Shown here: positions 9,121 to 16,860 of the stretch, piece after piece
Layout of the letters: every line of letters begins with the position of its first letter
Position numbering within the stretch: position 1 is the stretch's first letter
Origin: CALSMU01 sp965230225
GTDB taxonomy: Bacteria > Bacteroidota > Bacteroidia > Flavobacteriales_D > Parvicellaceae
Reading direction: 5' to 3'
Length of the DNA stretch: 64,000 nucleotides
Assembly: GCA_965230225.1 (NCBI GenBank)
Contig: CBDDKM010000003.1
Location: 248,001 to 312,000, forward strand
Made by a program: the position numbers and the translations under genes
The notes under the pieces: generated by a model
The model's database searches: none
The model's input: the letters and a program-made list of their open reading frames with translations, nothing else
What the model was told of the DNA's origin: nothing

Positions 9121-10815
9121 ATGATGCAATTTGATTTACCAAAAGACCAATCGTCGATCATTAAGGTGATCGGTGTTGGAGGTGGTGGAAGCAATGCCGT
9201 AAACCACATGTACCGATTAGGAATTAAGGGAGTAGACTTCCTGGTTTGTAATACAGACCATCAAGCACTGGATATGAGTCCTGTGCCGATTAAAATTCAA
9301 TTAGGTAGAAGCCTTACCGAAGGTAGGGGAGCAGGGGCAATTCCTGATGTAGGAATGAATGCCGCTATTGAAAATATTGATGAAATTCAGGAAATCCTGG
9401 AAAAGAATACTAAGATGGTATTCGTTACTGCCGGAATGGGTGGTGGAACAGGAACCGGAGCAGCTCCAGTTATTGCAGGAGTAGCTAAAAAATTAGGAAT
9501 TCTAACCGTTGGTATTGTTACAGTGCCATTTATGTTCGAGGGAAGAAAAAGAATCTCTCAGGCAAAGGAAGGAATCGAAAAAATGCGTGAGAACGTTGAT
9601 ACATTACTAGTGATCAATAATGATAAATTGCGCGAAATGTTCGGGAACTTATCTCTGAGAAATGCTTTTGCTCAGGCGGATGATGTATTGACTTCTGCGG
9701 CGAAGGGGATTGCTGAGGTAATTTCTGTTACCGGACAAATTAACGTGGATTTTAACGACGTTAATACCGTAATGAAAGACAGTGGAGTTGCTATCATGGG
9801 AACTGCTGAGGCAGAAGGTGATGATCGTGCAATGAAGGCTGTTCAGAAAGCACTGGCTTCGCCATTGTTAAACGATAACCAAATCCATGGTGCAAGATAT
9901 GTATTGCTTAACATTACTTACGGAGAGAAAGAAGTGTTAATGGATGAGATTGCAGACATTACTGATTACATTCAGGATGAAGCAGGGAACACTGCAGATG
10001 TAATTTGGGGTCATGGACAAGAGGATTCTCTAGGTGAAAGCCTTAGCGTAACAATTATTGCTACTGGGTTTGAAGCAACACCAGATACTGGTCTTCCAGC
10101 TCAAGAGCCGGAAAAAAGAAAAATGCACCTTGAGGAAGAAAGACCAACCATGATTACCCAGCCAATTGAGTCTCCAACTCAAACAACTACTCCGGTTGAT
10201 GAGGTGAAAGAAACTCCGATTGCAACAGTTACTGAAGAGCCTGTTGAGGTAAAGAAATACCAATTGGAAGATGAGGTGGAAAACACAACCGAAGTTGAGC
10301 CTGTTCAACAGTCGTGGGATTTCTCTACTAAAGTAGAAGAGCCAACCTTGAAAGAAGAGGAGCCACAGCAAACTCAAACACCTTCAGAAGACGGAAAAAT
10401 TCGTTTTATGTTAGAGGATGAGGCTGAGGAAAAAGAGGGTGAATTACATGCTAATGTTTCTTCAGGTTGGACAACAACTGAAGAGCCAAAAGCTACCTGG
10501 GAAAATACCAACGAGCCAGCCTGGGATAAGCCAACTCAAGAGGAAACTCCATCTGTAGAAAATAACAGAGAGTTAACTCAACAGAGAATGGATAGAATTC
10601 AGCAGGTAAGCCAAAAGATGAGAACTCCATCAGGTATTACCGATATGGAAAATGAGCCGGCTTACAAAAGAAGAAATATCCAATTGGATGATGTAAAACA
10701 TTCTTCTGAGTCTAACGTTTCTAGGTTTACTTTAGGAGATGTTGAGAATGAGTCTGGAGAGAAGAGAACGGGATTGAGCGATAACAACTCATTCCTACAT
10801 GATAACGTAGATTAA
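9121..10815 (+). CDS. ftsZ: FtsZ, tubulin-like cell division GTPase
   Basis: The GTPase that forms the cytokinetic ring. The globular part occupies about residues 1-330, with GGGGSNAVNHMY near the N-terminus, the tubulin signature GGGTGTGAAPVIA (residues 107-119), FEGRKRISQA and NNDKLREMFGNLSLRNAF, and the T7-loop region VDFNDVNTVMKD. At 564 residues it is much longer than E. coli FtsZ (383). The extra length is an acidic, proline- and threonine-rich linker of about 190 residues and a conserved-looking end (GLSDNNSFLHDNVD) that should hold the FtsA-binding peptide. Long linkers are common in Bacteroidota. Two ATG codons lie in tandem at 9121. The gene follows ftsA and is followed by yqeY after 11 bases. 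Confidence 0.97.
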   Translation: MMQFDLPKDQSSIIKVIGVGGGGSNAVNHMYRLGIKGVDFLVCNTDHQALDMSPVPIKIQLGRSLTEGRGAGAIPDVGMNAAIENIDEIQEILEKNTKMVFVTAGMGGGTGTGAAPVIAGVAKKLGILTVGIVTVPFMFEGRKRISQAKEGIEKMRENVDTLLVINNDKLREMFGNLSLRNAFAQADDVLTSAAKGIAEVISVTGQINVDFNDVNTVMKDSGVAIMGTAEAEGDDRAMKAVQKALASPLLNDNQIHGARYVLLNITYGEKEVLMDEIADITDYIQDEAGNTADVIWGHGQEDSLGESLSVTIIATGFEATPDTGLPAQEPEKRKMHLEEERPTMITQPIESPTQTTTPVDEVKETPIATVTEEPVEVKKYQLEDEVENTTEVEPVQQSWDFSTKVEEPTLKEEEPQQTQTPSEDGKIRFMLEDEAEEKEGELHANVSSGWTTTEEPKATWENTNEPAWDKPTQEETPSVENNRELTQQRMDRIQQVSQKMRTPSGITDMENEPAYKRRNIQLDDVKHSSESNVSRFTLGDVENESGEKRTGLSDNNSFLHDNVD

Positions 10816-10826
10816 TTTTAGAATAA

Positions 10827-11279
10827 ATGTCGTTAACAGATCAAATTAACAAAGACATAAAAGCAGCAATGCTTGCCAAGGAAAAAGAAAAATTGGGAGC
10901 ATTGCGTGCTATTAAATCGGCTTTAATGTTAGAGGCTACCAGCGAAGGTGCAGGAGGAAATGTTACTGAAGAGGCAGAAATGAGAATAGTTCAGAAGTTG
11001 TATAAACAACGAATGGATACTGCAAAAATCTACAGAGAACAAGATCGACCTGACCTTGCAGAGGCAGAAGAAAGCGAAGCAAATGTTATTAAAGCTTACT
11101 TACCGGAAATGATGAGTGAAGACGAGATTCGAGTGGTGGTAAAAGAAGTAATAGCATCTGTTGGAGCTACTGGTCCTTCTGATATGGGGAAGGTCATGGG
11201 GCCTGTTATGGGGAAGCTTAAAGGTAAAGCCGATGGAAGTTTAATATCATCAGTAGTAAAACAAGAGTTAACAGCGTAG
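10827..11279 (+). CDS. YqeY/GatB-like domain protein
   Basis: Small cytoplasmic protein of 150 residues matching the YqeY family, which resembles the tRNA-binding tail domain of the amidotransferase subunit GatB. Visible features are the N-terminal helix DQINKDIKAAMLAKEKEKLG, then LRAIKSAL, RMDTAKIYREQDRPDLAEAE and the typical end GKVMGPVMGKLKGKADGSLI. In the family the second half forms the three-helix GatB-type bundle. The cellular role is not settled. A link to tRNA handling is inferred from the fold only. It is the last gene of the division operon, 11 bases after ftsZ, and a strong terminator follows 32 bases after the stop. Confidence 0.92.
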   Translation: MSLTDQINKDIKAAMLAKEKEKLGALRAIKSALMLEATSEGAGGNVTEEAEMRIVQKLYKQRMDTAKIYREQDRPDLAEAEESEANVIKAYLPEMMSEDEIRVVVKEVIASVGATGPSDMGKVMGPVMGKLKGKADGSLISSVVKQELTA

Positions 11280-11311
11280 TTTTACTATCATTTTTAACGT
11301 TTAATTGTTGG

Positions 11312-11350
11312 TCCCGCTTTCGAATTTCGAAAGCGGGATTTGTTTTTTTT
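11312..11350 (+). terminator. Rho-independent terminator of the division/cell-wall operon
   Basis: A perfect 12-bp stem (TCCCGCTTTCGA at 11312-11323 and its complement at 11327-11338) closes a 3-base loop and is followed by a T-rich tract (TTTGTTTTTTTT). It lies 32 bases after yqeY and marks the end of the mur-fts operon. Confidence 0.9.
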
Positions 11351-11450
11351 GAAAAAAAAAGTTGAACTCCTTTGAACCTTTTATTTCGTTTTGGGTAATA
11401 CGGTAGATTTCCGGCGCTGGAGATGTGATTGTTAATTTGAAACTTAGAGT

Positions 11451-13418
11451 ATGAACAAGATATATTTATTATTAGTTGGTTGCTTTTTAATGCTGAATGC
11501 AGGAGCAACCGATACCCCTAAAAAACAAAAAGTATATTCCATTGTTAAGCAAAAGAAAACAGTAGCCTGGTATCAGGAACAAATGAATCTTTGGGAAAAA
11601 GAAGTTGAGCTTCATCCTCAGGATCCAGAAGCATGGCAAAATGTGTATACCGCCACCAGAATGATTAAAATCTTAGGTGGGGAGAAAACTCAAAAAGATC
11701 TGGATCAAGTGGTGGATAAAATGGAGAAAAACATTCCTGATTCGTTTGAGTTTAACTTTGTAAAGTACTGGAATGGTAACAATAAAACCGAATACTTCAG
11801 CTACCTCAAAAAAGCTTATGAGATAGCACCTGAAAGACCTGAAACCTATCCGGATTTTTTAACTTATTATGAGTTAAAAAGAGATAAAGGGAAAACCAAA
11901 GAGTTTAGCAAAATGTGGTTTGCCTCCAATGATATCTCTGCTGGTTTATATGCCTGGAATTATAATATGTTAATGTCTTGCGATGAAAATGCCATCTTAA
12001 TGACTCATGGCGATAATGATACTTATCCTGCTATGATTCTTCAAGGGGCCAAAGATGTAAGAACTGACGTGGCTATCTTAAATTTCAGTTTGATGTATGT
12101 GGAAGAATACAGAAACAAGTACTTTAACGAATTAGGGATACCGGAATTCCAACTAACTAAAAAAGTTGAAGGGTATGAGGGGTATTCTCAGGCAATTTGT
12201 GAGCACATTAGAAAACATACCAACAGGCCTTTTTATTACGCCTCGTCTGTATCTCCAAAACTATATGAAGATGTTAAGGATGATCTGTACATTGTAGGGT
12301 TGGCGTTTAAATACTCAAAAAAGAGTTTTGACAATGTGGCTGTTTTGAAGAGGAACTATGAAAAGAAGTTCTTGAAAGATTACATGAAAATTGAGTTGAA
12401 TAATGATATCAGCCAGGGAGTGGTAGATAATATGAATGGAAGTTACCTGATGCCGTTTATCACCCTTCATAACCACTATGAAGAAGCAGAGGATGATGCG
12501 GAAATGATGCAAATCGAAAAATTTGTGAATCAAATAGCAGAAAAAACAGGGCAAACGGAAGAAGTGGAGCAAATTATAAGCCCATCAGGAAACAATGTGG
12601 TTTCCTATGTAATTGATGATCCTAGAAATGCGTATTGGGGATTCCTGAAAATTAACGATTCACTTCATGTTTCGCAAAGAGAAATTGAAAATGAAATGTA
12701 CGATCGATTTTTGGAGGATTTGTTATTGCAGCAACGTTATGATGATTTAATGATTGCCAAAAAGGAAAAAGTGGATTGGGAGAGTTTGTTGAAGCCAATG
12801 TATAAAGGGTTGTCTTATGAGGAGTATTTTGAACATGGAAAGCCAGATCATGATATGTTCCCAGTATGTAATGTGTCTTATGAAGCAGCTCTGTTGTATT
12901 GCGAATGGCTGACAAATATTTACAACAATTTACATCATAGAAAAAAACAATTTAAGAAAGTGAAATTTAGATTGCCCACCGAAGAGGAGTGGGAGATGTT
13001 AGCCAGAGCTGATAATAACGGAAAGAAAAAGGATTTAAAATACACCTGGGGGTATCGAGAGTCTGAGAATGGGTTTGAACACGATCAGATAGTAAACGAA
13101 AATGGATGTTACCTTGCCAATATCCAGGCTAATAGAAGCTATGGTAAAAAGGATGAAGAAGATGAGAAGTCCTGTCCGAATTACGATGGAGGAATATTTC
13201 CTGTTAAAACATCATCGTACCATCCGAACGATTACGGGTTGTATTGCATTATTGGAAATGTGGCGGAAATGGTGCAAGAGAAAGGAGTAGCCAAAGGTGG
13301 GGGTTGGAATACTTTACCGGAGGATGCTATTATAACTGCCAGAGAGAAATACGAAGGGCCAAATCCGAACGTTGGTTTTAGAGTGGTGATGGATGTAATT
13401 GAAGAATTTGAAAAATAA
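11451..13418 (+). CDS. Secreted TPR / formylglycine-generating-enzyme-like (GldK/GldJ-like) protein
   Basis: Protein of 655 residues with an N-terminal signal sequence (MNKIYLLLVGCFLMLNAGA). Three parts are visible. Residues 35-150 contain TPR-like helices (NLWEKEVELHPQDPEAWQNV). Residues 165-235 hold a block, ILMTHGDNDTYPAMILQ then DVRTDVAILN, like the extracytoplasmic C-terminal part of DUF2723 membrane proteins of Bacteroidota. Residues 450-650 form an FGE/SUMF1-type domain (VSYEAALLYCEWL, FRLPTEEEWEMLARA, YHPNDYGLYCIIGNVAEMV, GFRVVMD). The two catalytic cysteines of true formylglycine-generating enzymes near the C-terminus are absent, so catalysis is unlikely. The same fold serves as structural protein in GldK and GldJ of the gliding/T9SS machinery, and a similar role is possible here. 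It is flanked by a terminator and an ECF sigma gene and appears monocistronic. Confidence 0.8.
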   Translation: MNKIYLLLVGCFLMLNAGATDTPKKQKVYSIVKQKKTVAWYQEQMNLWEKEVELHPQDPEAWQNVYTATRMIKILGGEKTQKDLDQVVDKMEKNIPDSFEFNFVKYWNGNNKTEYFSYLKKAYEIAPERPETYPDFLTYYELKRDKGKTKEFSKMWFASNDISAGLYAWNYNMLMSCDENAILMTHGDNDTYPAMILQGAKDVRTDVAILNFSLMYVEEYRNKYFNELGIPEFQLTKKVEGYEGYSQAICEHIRKHTNRPFYYASSVSPKLYEDVKDDLYIVGLAFKYSKKSFDNVAVLKRNYEKKFLKDYMKIELNNDISQGVVDNMNGSYLMPFITLHNHYEEAEDDAEMMQIEKFVNQIAEKTGQTEEVEQIISPSGNNVVSYVIDDPRNAYWGFLKINDSLHVSQREIENEMYDRFLEDLLLQQRYDDLMIAKKEKVDWESLLKPMYKGLSYEEYFEHGKPDHDMFPVCNVSYEAALLYCEWLTNIYNNLHHRKKQFKKVKFRLPTEEEWEMLARADNNGKKKDLKYTWGYRESENGFEHDQIVNENGCYLANIQANRSYGKKDEEDEKSCPNYDGGIFPVKTSSYHPNDYGLYCIIGNVAEMVQEKGVAKGGGWNTLPEDAIITAREKYEGPNPNVGFRVVMDVIEEFEK

Positions 13419-13457
13419 AAGTTAAACGCCCCTGAAAGTACGCTCTAATTAATTTGC

Positions 13458-13491
13458 TTGACATAGACCGTAAGTAGAATTAGTTGTTTTG
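13458..13491 (+). promoter_or_regulatory. Candidate promoter for the ECF sigma operon
   Basis: TTGACA (13458-13463) is followed after 17 bases by TAGTTG (13481-13486) and TTTTG, about 50 bases upstream of the sigma-factor start. The element lies within an imperfect long-range inverted repeat (GCCCCT near 13429 and AGGGGC near 13512-13518). Predicted by eye only. Confidence 0.35.
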
Positions 13492-13536
13492 GTTGTTGAT
13501 GCGCTTACCGTAAGGGGCTTTACTTAAATTTACCTG

Positions 13537-14124
13537 TTGAGATTATTTAAAACATATAAGAAGTACACCGACGAGGAGTTAATGGTGTGTTTGCACAAGA
13601 ACGATTTTAAGGCGTTTGAAGAGCTTCATTCCCGTTATAGTAAGCGGTTGCTTCATTTTATGTTTAAAATGCTTAATAACGACGAAGAAAAGGCTCAGGA
13701 CTTATTGCAGGATTTGTTTCTGAAAATTGTTGAACGCCCTGAGTTGTTTGATCCCACTAAAAAGTTTTATTCCTGGGTGTTTACCGTTGCGGCAAATATG
13801 TGTCGTAATCAATATAGAAAACCAAGTTTTGTTGGAATATCTTCCGACGAATATGAAACCTCTTCTCAAAGCAAATCTGTAGAGGAATTGATCGCAAGTT
13901 TCGATGCGCATGTATTCAATCATCATCTGGACAAAGCGTTGGATGGATTGGAATATGAACAAAGAGAGACTTTTGTGCTCAGGTTTCAAGAAGGGTTTTC
14001 TCTAAAAGAAATAGCAGAAATTATGGGGTGTTCGTTGGGAACAGTGAAGTCCAGAATCTATTATACTACCCGAAAATTGGCAAAAGAACTGGAGGAATTT
14101 AAACCTCTTTTAAAAAAGATGTAA
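13537..14124 (+). CDS. ECF-type RNA polymerase sigma factor
   Basis: Sigma-70-family factor of 195 residues with only regions 2 and 4. Region 2 covers about residues 25-95 (FKAFEELHSRYSKRLLHFM, DLLQDLFLKIVE, FYSWVFTVAANMCRNQYR). Region 4 covers about 130-185 (LEYEQRETFVLRFQEGFSLK, EIMGCSLGTVKSRIYYTTRK), including the helix-turn-helix that reads the -35 element. The best start is TTG 13537 (RLFKTYKKYTDEEL), since no ATG precedes region 2. The next gene begins 2 bases after the stop and encodes a single-pass protein that fits an anti-sigma factor, the usual arrangement. The target regulon is not visible. A candidate promoter lies upstream. Confidence 0.92.
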   Translation: MRLFKTYKKYTDEELMVCLHKNDFKAFEELHSRYSKRLLHFMFKMLNNDEEKAQDLLQDLFLKIVERPELFDPTKKFYSWVFTVAANMCRNQYRKPSFVGISSDEYETSSQSKSVEELIASFDAHVFNHHLDKALDGLEYEQRETFVLRFQEGFSLKEIAEIMGCSLGTVKSRIYYTTRKLAKELEEFKPLLKKM

Positions 14125-14126
14125 TT

Positions 14127-14774
14127 ATGGAAAATCAATATTTCATACAGCAGTTAATCGAATCAAAATCCTTTGATGAACTTTCCGATAAAGAAATGAA
14201 GAAAGTACTAGAAGTGATTACTGAAGAGGAGTATCGTATTAGACGAAAGGTAGTGGAGGGTGCGAAACAACATTATGCCAAAGGTGTTGAGAATGTTCAG
14301 CCTTCAGATGGAGTTCTGGGAATGGTTGCTGGTGTAATGAAACAAAGAGAGGAGCAAGCTAAAAAGCCTGTGTTGGGAATTGTGTTTACTAAAGTTCCCG
14401 TGTATCAAGTTGGTATCGCTGCTCTGCTATTAATTCTTTTATTGCCTCAGTTTCTTACTTCCGAAATGGTGGTGAATCTAAATGTTCCTCAACCGGAAAA
14501 AGAAGTGGTTTATCTTACCGATACTATTGAGGTAGAAAAAGAAGTGCCTACAATTGTTGAGGTAGAAAAAGTAAAATACATCACGATAAAGGAATCTTCC
14601 AACTGTGATGTGTTGGAGGGGATGAACCTTGTTTCGACAATGGGACAAAATCATCAAGATAATGTAATCGACAAGGAATTTGCTGAAGAGCAATTTCAGG
14701 AACAGTTAAAGAACATTGGGCAATCTGCTTCTGATCGCGAAGAGTTGAATCAGTTTTTAGTTACCTCAAATTAA
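14127..14774 (+). CDS. Probable membrane anti-sigma factor
   Basis: Protein of 215 residues that I do not match to a named family by motif. A hydrophilic N-terminal region (1-88) is followed by one clear membrane helix (about residues 92-112, YQVGIAALLLILLLPQFL) and a periplasmic tail. The tail holds a repeated EVEKE/VEVEK segment (about 130-155). The start is 2 bases after the ECF sigma gene, so the pair is almost certainly cotranscribed. A cytoplasmic N-terminal domain joined by one helix to a periplasmic sensor is the classic anti-sigma layout, so I infer that it binds and restrains the upstream sigma factor. A zinc-binding HxxxCxxC motif is not present. The stop overlaps the convergent response-regulator gene by 4 bases. 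Confidence 0.7.
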   Translation: MENQYFIQQLIESKSFDELSDKEMKKVLEVITEEEYRIRRKVVEGAKQHYAKGVENVQPSDGVLGMVAGVMKQREEQAKKPVLGIVFTKVPVYQVGIAALLLILLLPQFLTSEMVVNLNVPQPEKEVVYLTDTIEVEKEVPTIVEVEKVKYITIKESSNCDVLEGMNLVSTMGQNHQDNVIDKEFAEEQFQEQLKNIGQSASDREELNQFLVTSN

Positions 14775-15457
14775 CCACACTCCATTGTAAAACCAACTCC
14801 ATGAACGTTTTTAATGGTAATGGAGTCGTCTTCTTTTAAGTACTTTCTAAGCTTGGTAATGAAAACATCCAGGCTTCTTCCGTTAAAGTAATTGTCGTCT
14901 CCCCATACCATGTTTAAGATGATATCTCGTTCAACCACTTTGCCTTTTTGTTCGCAAAGTATTTTAAGAATTTCAGCTTCTTTTTTGGTTAATTTTTTTA
15001 TTTCTCGATCGCCAATAGTTAGCTGATAGGTTGAGGTGTTAAAAGTGTATTTTCCTAACTCAAACCCGTTCGAATCAGAAGAGCCAATTCCCGCTCTTTT
15101 AAGAATAGCATTGATTCTTAAGAAAAACTCATCGATGTTAAACGGTTTGGTTATGTAGTCGTCAGCACCAGCTTTAAACCCTTTTATTTTGTCTTCCGTC
15201 ATGGATTTAGCTGTAAGAAATACAATAGGGACATCCGAGTTTAATTTGCGAATATCTTCGGCTAAACTAAATCCGTCTTTTTTAGGGAGCATCACATCCA
15301 GAATGCATAAATCATAACTGGATTCATTAAATGCTTTTAATCCTTCTTTTCCGTCCTGGCTTAGGTGAACATGATACCCCTCCATTTTTAAGTTGTCCTG
15401 AATCACAAATCCCAGGTTCATGTCGTCTTCAACCAATAATATTCTTGCCTTGCTCAT
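14771..15457 (-). CDS. OmpR-family response regulator (RprY-like)
   Basis: Protein of 228 residues. The receiver domain (1-120) has the acidic pair E10-D11-D12, the phospho-acceptor D54 in LCILDVMLPKKDG, T82 and K104 (ITKPF). The DNA-binding domain (about 130-228) is winged-helix of the OmpR/PhoB type (ELGKYTFNTSTYQLTIGDRE, KKEAEILKILCEQKGKVVER, SLDVFITKLRKYL). It follows a histidine-kinase gene by 10 bases on the minus strand, so the two are a cognate pair. Domain order and kinase type resemble the RprX-RprY system of Bacteroides, but I cannot fix the ligand or regulon from sequence. Confidence 0.95.
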   Translation of the reverse strand: MSKARILLVEDDMNLGFVIQDNLKMEGYHVHLSQDGKEGLKAFNESSYDLCILDVMLPKKDGFSLAEDIRKLNSDVPIVFLTAKSMTEDKIKGFKAGADDYITKPFNIDEFFLRINAILKRAGIGSSDSNGFELGKYTFNTSTYQLTIGDREIKKLTKKEAEILKILCEQKGKVVERDIILNMVWGDDNYFNGRSLDVFITKLRKYLKEDDSITIKNVHGVGFTMECG

Positions 15458-15467
15458 AGTAGTTCAA

Positions 15468-16796
15468 TTAAGTTTTGGGGAGCCAAATTTCAAAGGAACT
15501 TCCTTTTTGAAGTTCACTTTTCACAGAAATCCTGCCATTGTGTTGTTCAACAATTCGTTTTACATAATAAAGTCCCAGTCCAAATCCTTTTACATCATGA
15601 ACACTGCCCGTTGGGACTCTGTAAAACTTGTCGAAAATTTGTTTTTGCTGTTCTTTGTTCATTCCCTTTCCGTTGTCCGAAATGGTAATGCTTATTCCGT
15701 TGTTTTTGTCTGCAGTTTTAATATTTATTTCAGGAGTCTCCGGTGTGTACTTGTTGGCATTGTCTAACAGGTTGTAGATAATGTTGGTTATGTGTACACG
15801 ATCTGCAATTATGTTGTGATCCGATGCTTCTAATTGGCAGTTAAGATTACCTTGTTTTTGCTCAACAGATAATTGAAAGGTTTGGGCAGAAGTTAAAATG
15901 ATCTCCTCCAGGTTGATGCTGTCTTTCTTTAGTTTTATTTCTCCTTTGTCTAGCTTGGCCAGCTGTAGAACTCTTTCCACCTGGCTTTCTAGTCTCTGAT
16001 TTTCAGATTTAATAATTTGAGCATACCTTTTTAATCGGTCCGGATGTTCTTGTATTTTGTCGCCTAGTAATACGTCGCTCGATAAGTTAATGGTAGAGAT
16101 AGGGGTCTTCAATTCGTGAGTCATATTGTTGATGAAATCCGTTTTTACCTCCGATAATCTTTTTTGTTTTAGGATAACATTAATGGCATAGGCAAAAATG
16201 GCGATGACCAATATGATTACTATAGAAGAGAGGATGTATGAGTTGGAGATTCCCTCCTCTGATCCTGGTGATTCCGGTAGTTTTTCAGGGAAATATACAC
16301 CGAAATAGTGTCCGTCATGATCCCATTTTTCAAGGTCGGCACTGGATATATCTTTTCCGCTGCTTTCGTTGCTTAAGTCAACATATCTGTCAAATATTAT
16401 TGAGTCCGTAAAACAATCGTAGATTCCGTATTCAAATACTTCATGAATGTGGTATTCTTCAAAGTTTTCTACCAGAAGATTTTTTAGTAGGTCAGGATTT
16501 AGAGTGTCGTAAAAACTAACTACAAAATAGTTGGGGTTAATCTGTTTAACCGGATCCAAATACAAGCCTGAGGCTTCCTTGTTTAAGGATAGAAGTTCAT
16601 CCCTTACATTAACCAGTGCCAGTGTTACCTGGTTGTCGAACTGGTCTCGTTCAATCTTGATGTTGTTTTTTTGAATTTCCAGGAGGTTTTCCTGTATCTT
16701 AATTCCTTTATTGATCCAGAAAAATTGATTAATAATTACTCCGGCTAAGGCAACAACCGCAAGAAAAATTATTATTCGAATGTTTCTACTCTTCAT
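15468..16796 (-). CDS. Membrane sensor histidine kinase (RprX-like)
   Basis: Protein of 442 residues. The N-terminal helix (about 8-28) and a second helix (187-209, YILSSIVIILVIAIFAYAINV) bound a periplasmic sensor domain of about 155 residues with no recognised fold. HisKA contains the phospho-acceptor H227 in NNMTHELKTPIST. The catalytic domain has DNANKYTPE (N box), ISDNGKGM (G1), FDKFYRVPTG (F box) and GFGLGLYYVKRIVEQHNG (G2). No HAMP domain is evident. It autophosphorylates on H227 and passes the phosphate to the adjacent OmpR-type regulator. It lies 64 bases downstream of a second kinase gene in the same direction and may be cotranscribed with it. Confidence 0.94.
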   Translation of the reverse strand: MKSRNIRIIIFLAVVALAGVIINQFFWINKGIKIQENLLEIQKNNIKIERDQFDNQVTLALVNVRDELLSLNKEASGLYLDPVKQINPNYFVVSFYDTLNPDLLKNLLVENFEEYHIHEVFEYGIYDCFTDSIIFDRYVDLSNESSGKDISSADLEKWDHDGHYFGVYFPEKLPESPGSEEGISNSYILSSIVIILVIAIFAYAINVILKQKRLSEVKTDFINNMTHELKTPISTINLSSDVLLGDKIQEHPDRLKRYAQIIKSENQRLESQVERVLQLAKLDKGEIKLKKDSINLEEIILTSAQTFQLSVEQKQGNLNCQLEASDHNIIADRVHITNIIYNLLDNANKYTPETPEINIKTADKNNGISITISDNGKGMNKEQQKQIFDKFYRVPTGSVHDVKGFGLGLYYVKRIVEQHNGRISVKSELQKGSSFEIWLPKT

Positions 16797-16860
16797 AGGA
16801 GGATTAAAGATAGTAAGATTCCTATACTCGTTGGAGTCGTTAACAGATCATTAACAAGCG

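Noticed and set aside
11351..11450. A sharp promoter before the TPR/FGE-like gene
   Set aside because: TTGAAC and TATTTCG are 14 bases apart, too short for the -33/-7 spacing of this phylum. No better pair was found.
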